Shown here in pieces: positions 29,098 through 39,857 of a stretch of 64,000 nucleotides of DNA. The position numbers were made by a program, and so were the translations under genes. Every line of letters starts with the position of its first letter. Within the stretch, counting starts at the first letter, position 1. Origin of the DNA: Gentiana macrophylla. Taxonomy: Eukaryota; Streptophyta; Magnoliopsida; Gentianales; Gentianaceae. The stretch lies in contig JAOBSW010000453.1 in assembly GCA_026214975.1 (NCBI GenBank), forward strand, positions 28,258 to 92,257, read 5' to 3'. The notes below the pieces were generated by a model. It saw nothing but the letters and a program-made list of their open reading frames with translations. It ran no database searches and was not told the DNA's origin.

Positions 29098-31352
29098 ATG
29101 TCCCAAAGTAGTAGTGCCACTGAATTGGATAGGGGTGGTAAAACGCCAGTTCATAGCCAATCTCCGGCATCTACTACCTCTGGTCATCTTCTCCGGCAAG
29201 ACTCCGGTGAACCCTCTGCTTCCCCCCCTCCTGTCCCTAACCAGCCTAAGAAACTAGTAACTAGGATGGATGGAAAGGGTGCTAAATGGTGCCTTAGTGC
29301 ACTTTCTCCTGAGGATGTCACCAAAATCTGCCGGAAGTATAATATTGTGAGTCCTCCGTTCGAAGCTCGACTCCCTTCTGGCATTCATATGTTTGCCGAC
29401 GAGCCCCCGGAGGGATTCTGCTCTGTCTACGAGAATCAACTCGCGAGTGGGTTAAGGTTTCGCTTTGCCCGGCTATTCTCGCCATTCTCGACCACTATGA
29501 GATCAGCGTCTCTCAAATCGCCCCGAATGCCGTAAGGATCATAATGGGGTTTCTCATCGCTTGTCGAGTGGCTGGGGTCTGCTTCACGATTCCTCTATTT
29601 CGATACTACTACCAAATTTCTGCCATGCCGGATAAGCTATGGTATACTTTTCAGAGAAGGACAAACCGACATGAATTCGTGACAAAGGGGCCTTCTTCTC
29701 ACGGGGAGTGGAAGCCTCGATTCTTCTTTCTTCGACATGGTTTAGATAACCCTTACATAGGCCAGTGGAGGTCGAGGGGCTCAAAGAAGGACAAGTGGGG
29801 AAGTGCCCCCATCCCAGAGGAGGCCCGCCAGTTGGGTAGACACAATTTCGAGGTGGTCACTCGAGATTTGAGTCTCCTCTATGACTTGGCCCATCTAGGG
29901 GAAGTGGGACCGATCCCCTACGTCGGCCTTCATCTTCAAGACCTCGAGAACAGTAGGAATTTTTCTTTGCTTTGCTATCGTATTCATGATTTGTTTTTTT
30001 TTTTTTGCCTTTGTTATTTGTCAAGTTTGACGACTTGTTGTTTGTTGATTAAAAACTAACTTTTTTCCTTCATTTTTTGCGGTGGGCAGGTTCACCAAAG
30101 TCACCGATCCCACACGCATTCCTGGGTCGGCAGTCGTGGCTGCTCCACCTACCGGGGGTCGGGCTACCCCTGAATCGGCCGTGCTGAAGTCAGGGCACCT
30201 TCTTCTTTCCGAGAGAGGAGGTGTCGCTTCCACCGAACCGAGTCCTCGCTATAGTCGAGCCGTCGCCCTAAGCCGGATCGACTGAGATACCTCCGACTAC
30301 CAGTGGTTTGACAGTCCGTTTTGGCTCTTCGAGATGAGGATGAGGAGGAGCTTGTCGATTTGACCCCAGCCGTTGAGGTTGATGTCGAGGAACAAGCGCC
30401 ATCGACAAAGAAGAGACCAACAAGCATGGGAGTCGGTAAGCGGAATAGCACCGACAGTCAAAAAAGAAAAAGGTTACTGAAATCCCTACTGAGCCTGACG
30501 CCGATGTGGATTGGGTCGCCGATGACTATGCTGGTGCAGATGACAAGGCTCTGGGTCATGCCCTGCGGAAGTTGAATCGCCTCGTAAGTCGATTATACAG
30601 TCTTCTTTTAACTACTAATTTCTCTCGAGGCCCATGCCATGTCCGTTCCTTGACCTTTCTTTATCTTTTGTAGAGCACCATTATCAACCGAGAAGTCGCC
30701 CGACGGTGGCCAGACGGGAGAGTCGGCGGATGACTCAAGCGCGAACTAAAATGGCAAGTCGTTGCGGGACCTCGTTGCAAAGAAGGCCGCCATCTCCGCC
30801 ATGGACATTCAGTTTGAGACGTTAAAGCGCGAGTCGATTGCTGAGTGCCAAAAGTTGCAAGATAAGTTGGTGGCGGCTGAGGCAAAGCCGACATCGCCGA
30901 AGCGAGTCGACTCGGATCGCGGGGTGAGAGAGGCACGACCAGGGTAAAGGAGTCGCTAAAGCCGGCTCGGGATTATGAGAAGGTACAAGCGGTGGCACAA
31001 GGGCGCATTAAAAGATGCCGCGCGGCTCGACAGACAGAGATGCACTGCGAGCTGGATCGACTGTTGCGCGCGACTCGAGACGGTGGCAACTGATGCGATT
31101 GCAGAGTATTGAAAATCGGCTAACCTTGATGCTGATCTGGAGGTGATCATGCGCGCCTCGATGATGGGCGGCTACACTCTAGCAGTGGATCAAGTAAAAG
31201 TTGTCATCCCGGAACTCGACCTGTCGACCCTCGAGACGCCGGTATTTTATAATCCCGACTCGGAGGCCTTATATGATCAATACATGGAAGAGTTCCAACA
31301 GGGAGAGTCTTTGGCCATCAAGTATGGTCCTTCTACTTCTGTCCCTCGCTGA
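29098..31352 (+). CDS. antisense ORF of gypsy C (putative gypsy-type transposon family), with introns
   Basis: Starts MSQSSSATELDRGGK at 29098. The conserved core is LSPEDVTKICRKYNI, PPEGFCSVYENQLASGLRF, then after a shift near 29450-29540 MGFLIACRVAGV, KPRFFFLRHG and LYDLAHLGEVG. The core matches the plant domain named putative gypsy-type transposon. Likely introns are T-rich 29955-30090 (acceptor GTGGGCAG) and 30584-30674 (donor GTAAGTCG, acceptor TTTTGTAG). The middle is acidic with basic patches (EDEEELVDLTPA), then a helical stretch, and it ends YMEEFQQGESLAIKYGPST before TGA. The end matches element B (DEYKSGEDIVYKYAKK). A donor GTAAG at 29046 with acceptor TTAG at 29066-29069 suggests a 5' UTR intron. 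Several shifts remain; no function known. Confidence 0.65.
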
Positions 31353-31779
31353 CGACCGATCGCAATCGATCCAAACCCCGCCATTGCCGAGCCGACTCCG
31401 AGACCGACCCTTGACCATTTATCTCTCAAAATCTTTCTTTTGTTGACTTTGAAACTTTGTAACCTGATTTGTAAAAACATTTATTGTTTTGAATCAACTT
31501 TGGCTGGTCTTTTCGACCTGGCCTTATCTTTGTAATAACTTTATTCTGAATTTTGCTTCGATCTTGCAATTATCAATTTGGTCTTTCTTTTCTTTCTTGT
31601 TGCTTTGCTTGCCTTCTTGATGTGTTGTGGTTTTCTTGTCGAGCTTTTGGCTCTGTTCGATACTCGATATTTAATTAATTTATCGCCGCTTTATTGACGT
31701 TGTAGTTGCCCTCAAGTGTATTATGAACCTTTGGTTCTTAATGCACTTGAGATCGACCTGCTTGTCTTGGCCTTTTTGT

Positions 31780-32090
31780 CTCATGGACTTATTCGACCTT
31801 AGGCTGAGCACTTTAATGTGAACTGTCCCTGGCCTTGGTCTTTTTCGCCACTTAGGCTCTTTCGACCATCGACTGGGACAGATGGCCCGACTATGCGAAC
31901 CGTCCTTTGTCCAGCCTTTTTCGCCTCTTAGGCTCATTCGGCTTTCGATCGATATTTGGCCCGACCCTGCGAACCGCCCTTTGCTTTAGCCTCGTTTCGC
32001 CACTTGGGCTCGCTCGCTTTTAGCTTGGACTGTGGCCGACCCCGCGAACCGCCTTCGAGCCTTTGCATTTGTTGCCCATTAGGCTAACTT
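31780..32090. repeat. about 75-80 bp tandem repeat in the 3' region of gypsy C, four diverged copies
   Basis: Blocks TTTTTCGCCACTTAGGCTC and CCCGACCCTGCGAACCGCC recur near 31850, 31920, 31995 and 32070 with variation. The array sits between the antisense ORF and integrase, the same place as the 60 bp repeat of element B, but the unit is unrelated in sequence. Confidence 0.7.
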
Positions 32091-32309
32091 TGCTTTTGGC
32101 TTTATCGAGATGTCCGACCTGCGGATATCTCTTCTCGTCGATGACTGTTTTGCCTTAACATCACATTAGACTTGTATTGGCTATAAATCCTAACAAACAC
32201 AGAAAACATCTCGAGAAAATGCGAGCTTATTAGAATACTCATAAAATTGTCTCATGGACTTATTACAAGATTTAAAACTGGAAAGTAAACAAGTTCATCA
32301 AGGCTTATC

Positions 32310-33372
32310 TCAAACATAATATTTCCTTAGATTGTTGGCGTGCCAATGTCGAGGGACCGTGGTTCCATCCGCTCGACCAAGTTGATAAGACCCTTTGGGG
32401 TGAACCTTCAGGATTTGATATGGGCCTTCCCAATTCGGGGTCAACTTTCCAACCGCTTCCTGTCGACTTGCTTCGTTCTTCCTCAAAACCAGATCTCCGA
32501 CTTTGAAGTATCTATGTCTGACCCTTGAGTTGTAGTACTGAGAAATTTTCTGCTTATACCTTGTCATTCGGGCTGAGGCTATCTCTCTTCGCTCCTCAAC
32601 ATTATCCCTTTCATGTCGGAGTTCGGGATCATTTGTCTCAACGTTATATGCTAGAACTCGAGGAGAAGGAACACCGATATCGGCGGGTATCACCGCTTCG
32701 CAACCATATACCAAAGAGAAAAGAGTTTCTCCTGTTGATGAATTAGGAGTTGTCCTATACGACCATAGGATGCTCGGGAGTTGCATTGCCCAATCTCGAC
32801 CTTCTGCCTCTAGTCTCTTCTTTAAACCCAGCTTGATCTGCCGATTAGTTTGTTCAACTTGACCGTTTGCCTGCGGGTGAGCCACTGAGGTGAATCGCTG
32901 GTCGATATGGTATTCGCTGCACCATTCTCTAACTTTTCGATCTTCGAACTGGGTACCATTATCCGAGATCAGAGTCTTCGGAATTCCATACCTGCATAGA
33001 ATATCGACCCACAGAAATTTTTTGATGGTTGCAGCTCGGATATCGGGCAAAGCCTTAGCTTCTACCCATTTCGTTAAGTAGTCAACTGCAACGACCACGA
33101 ATTTGAGATTTCCCGGGGCTCGGGGTAGAGGTCCGACAATGTCGACTCCCCACTGATCAAAAGGCCATGCTGACGAGATGACATTCATGTCTTGTGCTTG
33201 TTGATGAGGAATATTATCATGAATCTGACAAGAGTTGCACTTCTGGATAAGTTTATTCGCATCTCGTTGCATCGACGGCCAAAAATACCAAACTAACTTG
33301 CATTTTCAGCTAACATTCGGGCCCCACGGTGATTCCCACAGCTCCTCTCGTGAATCTCTTCTAAGAGGTATT
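32310..33372 (-). CDS. gypsy C integrase (largely intact)
   Basis: The open frame from 33272 to 32310 covers almost the whole enzyme: the second half of the zinc module (KLIQKCNSCQIHD), core Asp FDQWGVDIVGP, Asp TLISDNGTQFED and Glu in QANGQVEQTNR. Then ILWSYRTTPNSSTGE and a C-terminal domain with FKVGDLVLRK and LTPNWEGPYQI, ending NNLRKYYV. The first half of the zinc finger (EIHE.SCGNHRGAR) is seen at 33290-33370 in another frame. The DDE triad is present. The upstream part of Pol is cut off by the solo LTR at 33373. Confidence 0.93.
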
Positions 33373-34782
33373 TGTTGGTCCCCAAAGAAGGGTGAAACTA
33401 TAGTCGAGGGGGGTTGAATGACTATAGTGGAGTTTCAAAACTTTTCTTGTGTTTTAAAAGCTTTTGGGCAAATGGATAAGTCCCTTCTTACTATGTTGTT
33501 TTCAAATCGGTTTAGACAATCACAGATATGTGTTATGATGTAGGCAAATTAAATAAGTGTCAGAAAGTAAATTGCGTAAATTAAATTGACACAAGGCTTA
33601 TAGTGGTTCAGGGTGGTGTAATCCCTTAATCCACTCTTCTCTGTGATGATCGGAGGAATTCACTATTGTTTTCACAGATACAACAAAGTGTGATTGTCCT
33701 TGGCTTCCCAAGCTTCACAATCTACAAGACTATCACTCCTTGATCGCGCAATGACTTGGTGATTGATTCGCCTTCCTTTGTCGCTCCTCGAGATCAAAAT
33801 CCTTCAACAACTATCACAGTTTCAACTCCTTCTCGATTGCCTCCGATTCGCTTGCTTGATTTGATGTGAATGTGATTCATGCACTTGCTTGATCAATCTC
33901 AATTCGAATATGACTTTGTAGTTCGATGTTTGAGTTGATCACTAGATGTATCCTTGTAAGTTCGAGAGAGAAGGCTTTTCTAATTGATGAGTTTCGCTTT
34001 TCTTTCTTTTTCAATTGTACGTTTTCTTTTTCTGTCAATGCCTTCTATTTATAGCCTTGAATAGCCTTGATTTTGAAATTCCGTCCGTTGGCTATATTAA
34101 TGAGGAATAATCCTTGATTTTATCCTTGATTCCCCTTAATTGTATTCTCCTTGATTTCAGTGATTGGATTCTCCTTTCAAATGTATAGCAGAAAATCCGT
34201 CCTTGATTGATCTTTCAATGATTGTGCATTTAATGCATGATCTGCCGAATCTTCAATGTATATTAATTTCGATCTTGTAAGTGTCTCTTCACATGCCGTC
34301 AGAACGGTGGAGTGAGCCTTCGACTTAGCCGTTAGTTCTTTCTTCGCGTTTTGTTTTCTCTTTGCCGACGATCGGTGTACTCACCGATTCAATGCTTTTC
34401 TTCTTTGCTTTAGTTTCAGGAGAGTCTTTATACTTCACCGATCCTTGATTTGGGTGGGATCGGTGTACACCATATTGGAATATTGAGTTTTATCACTTGA
34501 AACATAACTTAGACTTATCCAAGGTCATCACTGGACTTCCTTGGTTATAAGTCGATCATAAGTCCTTCTCAGATCTCTCTGCTTGGTGCTTGGTGGCTTC
34601 ACTCTGCCGAATGTTTGTTTTCACTTTGCCGCCCTACCAACTAGTACAATACTTGTCTCGACTCAACTTATACAACATGTCGACTCTAAGTAAAGACTTA
34701 TACAAAGAATTCTAACTTATTTCAGCTTGCTATAACAAATTTAGTATGGCCATCATCAAAACATAATAAAATGTTCCTAACA
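33373..34782 (+). mobile_element. solo LTR (about 1.41 kb, perhaps copia SIRE/Maximus-like) nested in gypsy C
   Basis: Starts TGTTGGTCCCC and ends GTTCCTAACA, and interrupts the Pol reading between the RNase H linker and the integrase zinc finger. Flanks are GTATT (left) and AGATT (right), so a diverged 5-bp duplication is possible but not proven. The line CGAGGGGGGTTGAATGACTA near 33410 is typical of the LTR start of large copia (SIRE/Maximus) elements, which is my basis for the class. No coding region. Confidence 0.7.
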
Positions 34783-35055
34783 AGATTCGCTTCACTCTAA
34801 AAACACATCTCAACCATGGACTCATGAAAGATTTCCGATAGAGAATGTCGTCGAAGAAACGATATCGAGCCGATTGGAGTCGAATTCTTCCGCTTGTATC
34901 TTGTCCGATGGTAGAATTTCGTCTTTGAGGTAAAAGCGATTGAGTCCATCCAGGTGGCTCCGAGTAATCGGTCGGGCCTCTGTCTCGATATAACTCCTTT
35001 CGGTCAATAACTCGACTAGAACCTTCTTATCGACATGAAGTTCGAGCCGTCCGAT
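34783..35055 (-). pseudogene. gypsy C RNase H-integrase linker fragment
   Basis: The minus-strand frame reads RLELHVDKKVLVELLTERSYIETEARPITRS and KDEILPSDKIQAEE, the segment that in Tat-type Pol follows the second RNase H and leads to integrase. It is now stranded between the nested solo LTR on its left and the inverted gag-RNase H block on its right. This fixes the left inversion breakpoint at about 35055. Confidence 0.8.
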
Positions 35056-36617
35056 CCCGATACGCAAGAGGAGAAAGATCGGTCTTGGATCTCGCCCAAA
35101 GAAGATCCTCGGCAAAAGCGAGGAGGAAAGATCGGGATCTTGGATCCTACCCAGGAAAATCCCCAGAATATCGGGCGCTTGTAGATCAATTAGCCGGGGC
35201 AAACCTGGAGGTAATGTCTAGAATCATTGTAGAGGCGGTAACAGCACAATGACTAGCGGCCGCCGCCCAGAAAGATGCCACGGCGGATGACGGTCGGAAA
35301 GATGCGGTAAACAAACCCAAACAGGCTCCTGGAGACGAAGTCAGTGCGTCCTCTAGCTCAGTCGAGAGGAAGAGGCACGAGATCCATCAAAAACACCAGA
35401 AAATGGATGATGATAGCATTAGGGAGGAGTTGAATGTTATTCTGGGAAAGAACCAGGTTTCGTTATGGTTAGAGTCTCCTTCACTAAGGAGATCGAGACC
35501 TTTCCTAAACCTGAGGGTTTAAGATACCGAAGATAGAGCCGCACGATGGTACCACCGACCCCAGAGGACCATCTCCATGTGTATCTATCTCAGATGAGAT
35601 TGGATGGAGCACCCGACGCGATGCGATGTCGGGCGTTTGAGACGCTACTCGTAGGTCGAGCAAGAGAATGGTTCACGAAGCTACGACCAGGGTCGATCTC
35701 CAGTTTTGCCATGCTCGCTCGCAAATTTCGAGATGCGTTTATAGTAAATAAGAAGTTTCATCTAAGTTCCACGCACCTCATGAACGTGAGGCAGCAAAAG
35801 GACGAAACAGTAATGGAGTATTTGAAGAGGTTTAATCTCAAGGCCATGCAGGTCAAAGATGCAGATGACCGACTTCTGATCACGTCGTTCGTGGAGGGGC
35901 TGCATAATACAAAGTTATACGTGAAATTGAGCAGAGATGTCCCCCACACGATGGACGAATGTGTTAATGTGGTGCATCGATTCTGTCAAGGGGAGGAGGC
36001 AGTGTGAAGGCACACCCAATCCGATTGGATGGATTCCAAAAAGGACAACCGAGGTCCGAACCGAAACCAATCCAAGAGACATGACATCGACAGTAAGCCG
36101 TCTGTCTGGGATCGTATCGAAACACCTGCCTCAGACCGTGGGGGCAAGAAGGGACCCACGCGTGATAAAGATTTTATTCCACTCAATCGATCTCGAGCCG
36201 AGGTGTTATCGATCATGCTCTCAAAGAATCTGGCAAGGAAACCGCCACCGTTGAAGAAACCTCGAAAGAAGAGGAATGCAAGTAAGTACTGCGATTTTCA
36301 TGAAGATATAGGTCATACGACAGAGGACTGTATCGACTTGAAAAAAGACATCGATGTTTGCATCCAAGAAGGAAAGCTAGACGAAGTTGTGGACAGATCT
36401 CGGTATGATGGGCCCATGGGGCGCGGAGAGTATAAGAGAAAGAACTCTGATCAAGATAGAAATCGAGGCCGAGACGCCCAAAGACGAAGAGATCGATCAC
36501 CTCAGAGGAACCGATCTCCAGGTCGGGATGGAAACAACATAGATAACTTTGGTCGAGACAGATATGAAGATAATCGACCAGTGAACTACGTTAATACGAT
36601 CTTCGGTCCTCGGGAAA
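35056..36617 (+). pseudogene. gypsy C Gag, on the inverted strand
   Basis: Plus-strand frames read MRLDGAPDAMRCRAFETLL, AREWFTKLRPGSISSFAMLARKF, MNVRQQKDETVMEYLKRFN and MDECVNVVHRFCQGEEAV (35546-36007), the Tat-type capsid region. After a shift (36029-36739) come ADVLSIMLSK-type and KYCDFHEDIGHTTEDC (a CX2HX4HX4C zinc knuckle) and an Arg/Asp-rich basic tail. The N-terminal acidic/basic segment is in 35220-35460. The start codon is uncertain. The orientation is opposite to integrase of the same element. Confidence 0.85.
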
Positions 36618-37190
36618 GTGACAAAGACCAAACCAATGAAGAGCCGCCTAGTGGCTCGAGAGAGCGCAAGCGGCTTTCGCATTCACGGCGAAGTCGGTAC
36701 GGCCCTCGCGATGATATCCCCAAGTCTCAGGAGTCATAGCGGGCGGTTAGTTATCGAGGCCGTAATTAGCCGAGCCCGTGTATCAAGAGTATGTATCGAC
36801 AACGGGAGTGCAGTGAACATTATATATTACTCGGCGTTTCAGGCGATGAAGTTGAAAGAGAAAGACTTAGCTCCCATAGCATCCCCTCTGTTTGGATTTA
36901 CGGGGCAAGCGGTTCATCCTATGGGCTCGATAAAGTTACTCACGGCATAATGGACGGAGAGAAAGGAAGAACACTTGAATTAAGCTATGTGGTGGTCAAA
37001 GCTCCTCTCGCTTATAATGTTATCTTGGGACGACCACTCTCTTCGATCTTCGAGCTATCATATCGACTTTTCATAATAGCATGAAGTTCCCAACTCAGAA
37101 CGGTTCCCACGAAGTAAAAGGAGATGTTGAAGTCGCCGGAGTTGTAACTCGTCGTCATGAATGGGAAGATGGCGGTTCAACAAGTCTTAG
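36618..37190 (+). pseudogene. gypsy C aspartic protease, on the inverted strand
   Basis: The frame 36618-36950 has VSRVCIDNGSAVNIIYYSAFQAMKL and LFGFTGQAVHPMGS; the next frame (36791-37084) has APLAYNVILGRPL. The active-site triplet reads Asp-Asn-Gly-Ser rather than the usual Asp-Thr/Ser-Gly. A shift lies near 36945. It aligns with 24179-23010 of element B. Confidence 0.85.
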
Positions 37191-37239
37191 TCGGGGAACT
37201 GAATCCAGAGGAAGAGAAAAATTGGATCTCTAGTGATGC

Positions 37240-38290
37240 GATTTGAAAACGTCCGACTTCAGGAGGAGAGGACGAACAATGTGTGCAAGTCGGGATCTGG
37301 ATCCCGAGAGAAGAAAAACAACTCACCGATCGAAAGTTATTAATCGAGTTCAAGGATATTTTTGCCTGGAAGGCCACAGACATGCCGGGTTGTCACCGAC
37401 ATTGCGGTTCATAGGCTCAAAATTGACAAGGCTAAGAAGCCAGTCAAGAAGAAGAAGAGAAATTTCGCGTCGGATCGACTTGAGGCTATTGAGTTGGAGG
37501 TCGGCAAGTTACTAATGACCAGATAGTGAAAGAGGTATTCTATCCGAGTGGCTAGCTAATCCGGTATTAGTCAAAGCCCGATGGCGGTTGGCGATGTGTG
37601 TGGACTTCACAGACTTGAACAAAGCATGCCCGAAAGACTCATATCCGCTGCCCAAAATTGACAGGTTAGTAGACTCGACTATCGACTTTGAAGTTTTTGG
37701 TTTTTTAGACGCGTATAAAGGATATCATCAAATTCTGATGGACCCTCGAGACGCGGAGAAAACATCGTTTATCACGGAATTCGGCACCTTCTGCTATGTG
37801 ACCAAGCCGTTCGGATTAAAGAATGGGGCAACATACCGAGGGCAATCAATAAGATCTTTGCAAAGCAAATTGGTAGGTGTATGGAGGTTTATGTAGGCGA
37901 CCGCTTATTAAGAGTCGGTCCATGAGCCAAGATTTGGTCGATGCTCGAGAGGTTTTTGAAGTGTTGAGGAGACGCAGATGAGGTTGAACTCAAGAAATGT
38001 ACTTTTGAGTCGGGACGGGTAAGTTCTTGGGCTATATGATTTGAAGGACGGGATTCGAAGCGAACCCGACAAGATCGACACTCAAGAATATGCCCGCACT
38101 CCAGGAACATAAAGTACAAAGGCTCACGGCCGAATGGTCGCTCTCAACAGATTCCTATCGAATCCACCCGGCGGCACTACCATTCTTCAAGATACTTCGC
38201 AAGGCCAGTCCTTTCCATTGGGATGATACCTGTCAGGCAGCCTTCGAATATTTGAAAGCCTATTTGTCAGAGTTACCCACCCTTACTTCA
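37240..38290 (+). pseudogene. gypsy C reverse transcriptase, on the inverted strand, polymerase motif altered
   Basis: 37588-37896 reads CVDFTDLNKACPKDSYPLPKIDRLVD, FLDAYKGYHQI and FITEFGTFCYVTKPFGLKNGATY, the RT finger and palm blocks. At the catalytic loop (about 37885) the codons give Tyr-Val-Gly-Asp in place of Tyr-Val-Asp-Asp. Further blocks at 37950-38170 are in several frames. SLPFFKILRKASPFHWD-like sequence (38176-38230) marks the start of the connection. Multiple shifts; inactive. Confidence 0.88.
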
Positions 38291-39071
38291 CCCCGAGAAG
38301 GGGAGAAGTTGTTGGTTTATTTGGCCGTATGCGAGGAGGAAGTGAGTGCGGTCCTAGTCAGAGAAGGGGTACATGGCCAGGTGCCAATCTATTTTGTCAG
38401 CAAGGCATTGCATGGTCCTAAAATCCGCTACTCACCAGCCGAGAAGTTAGCATTATCTCTTGTTCACGCCTCGAGAAAATTGAGGCCCTATTTTCAGGCT
38501 CATCCTATTGCGGTAGTCACAGATCAACCTTTAAAGCAGATTTTGGCGAAGCCCAACACCTCAGGTCGATTGGCGAAATGGGTGGTAGAAATGGCTCGAA
38601 GACGACATCGAAGTTCGTTCTCGAATCGCGATAAAAGCATGTGCCTTAGCGGATTTTTTAGCGGAAGGATTTCCATCCACTTCGATCAAGAAGAAGAGTC
38701 GACAAGAGAAATGGACTCTCCAAGTCGATGGAGCATCGAGCAAGGAAGGGGCAGGAGCAGGGCTCCTTCTAGTAAGCCCGAAAGGCGAAGAATTCCCATA
38801 CGCCCTTCGATTCGACTTTAAAGCAACGAACAACGAGGCCGAGTATGAAGCTATGATAACTGGTCTGAAACTTGCTCTAAAGCTGGGTGTCGAGGATTTG
38901 CTGGTGTACAGCGATTCGCAATTGGTGGTAAATCACGTGAAAGGGGAGTATGAGGCTAAGGAAGAAACTATGAAAAATTACTTAGCAGTTGTCCAGGGTC
39001 TCATACCTAAGTTCAAGACAGTTCAATTTGAACAGATTCCTCGAAGTCAGAACAAAAGAGCCGATGCCCTC
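38290..39071 (+). pseudogene. gypsy C RNase H domains, on the inverted strand
   Basis: 38250-38580 holds the RT-linked RNase H (EKLLVYLAVCEEEVSAVLVRE, GPKIRYSPAEKLALSLVHASRKLRPYFQ). A shift near 38590 leads to the second RNase H, with GAGAGLLLVSPKG in another frame (38745-38785) and EYEAMITGLKLALKLGVEDLLVYSDSQLVV (38840-38935). It ends NKRADAL at 39070, where the inversion breaks it off from the linker at 34783-35055. Confidence 0.87.
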
Positions 39072-39084
39072 CTTCTAGCGCCAA

Positions 39085-39857
39085 TGACGATGACAAATTA
39101 TGTCACCTTAATAATCTGGGCCCTAATATGAGTTCAGTAGTTCCTCATATCAAATTATTGACTTTAGAAATATAGTAATATGGAGAAGACAAATTTGTTT
39201 CAAGCACCGATGTAACCGAAGCGCCTTCTTTCAAAGATTTCAAAGAGAGGAGGACGGGTTATTCACATTTCATTTGATGGTCGAGGCAAATTGAAAGCAA
39301 AGCAGTGGGAATTCTAAAGATTCCCCGGGGGAAAGTCTCCTACGCACAAAAGAACATGGTGGTAGATTTTAATATTACGGCTGAGTCTAAGACTGTATCT
39401 TAGATTGCCTACGTATCCTGTTATCTTCCAGGAATCAAGCCTTACGTAGTTCCTGGATTGGGGTATTTATAATGACAATACTTGCCTAAACCCTAAGGTT
39501 AAGTCGGCTTGTATTATTGTCATCTTTACCCTTTAATGGGCCTTAAAACCTTGCCCAAGCTATATCGTTAATGGGTTTGGATATTGGTGCGGACCCTCGC
39601 CCTCGAGTCGATACTTCCGACATGCGGTGATCGACTCTGCACTCGTTGTCCTACATCGCTGGTGGCGTGGACTCGGCCTCTTATGGACTTATCGCCTCAC
39701 ACCGCTTTCGATAGTCGATCGTCGTAGCCTGGCTTCCACTAGATGGCCTTAGCCTCGAGCCTGGCATCGACATGGTTACCTTGGTGTTTTATCCATGATG
39801 TTGTTTTATGACCAATCGATAGACGACACGTGGAGGGAGTGAAACCCGGTATCGTCA
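39085..39857 (-). repeat. 5' LTR of gypsy C
   Basis: 773 bases, with the primer-site block CTTCTAGCGCCAA just to its left. Compared with the left LTR it has an extra block of about 180 bases (39130-39350), so either it gained an insert or the left copy lost that part. It is followed by CATAC. Confidence 0.9.

Larger units (their letters stand above)
28110..39857 (-). mobile_element. complete Ty3/gypsy Tat-type retrotransposon C, internally inverted, inserted in a LINE
   Basis: LTRs 28110-28704 and 39085-39857 end GGTATCGTCA and start TGACGATGAC (the first base of the left copy is C). CATAC flanks both sides (28105-28109, 39858-39862). From the left: LTR, antisense-type ORF (plus), tandem repeat, integrase (minus), a nested solo LTR, the RNase H-integrase linker (minus). 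Gag, protease, RT and RNase H follow on the plus strand, then the primer site and LTR. In a normal element all gag-pol domains share one strand, so 35056-39071 is inverted. The layout otherwise matches element B. Long age is suggested by LTR indels. Confidence 0.93.
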
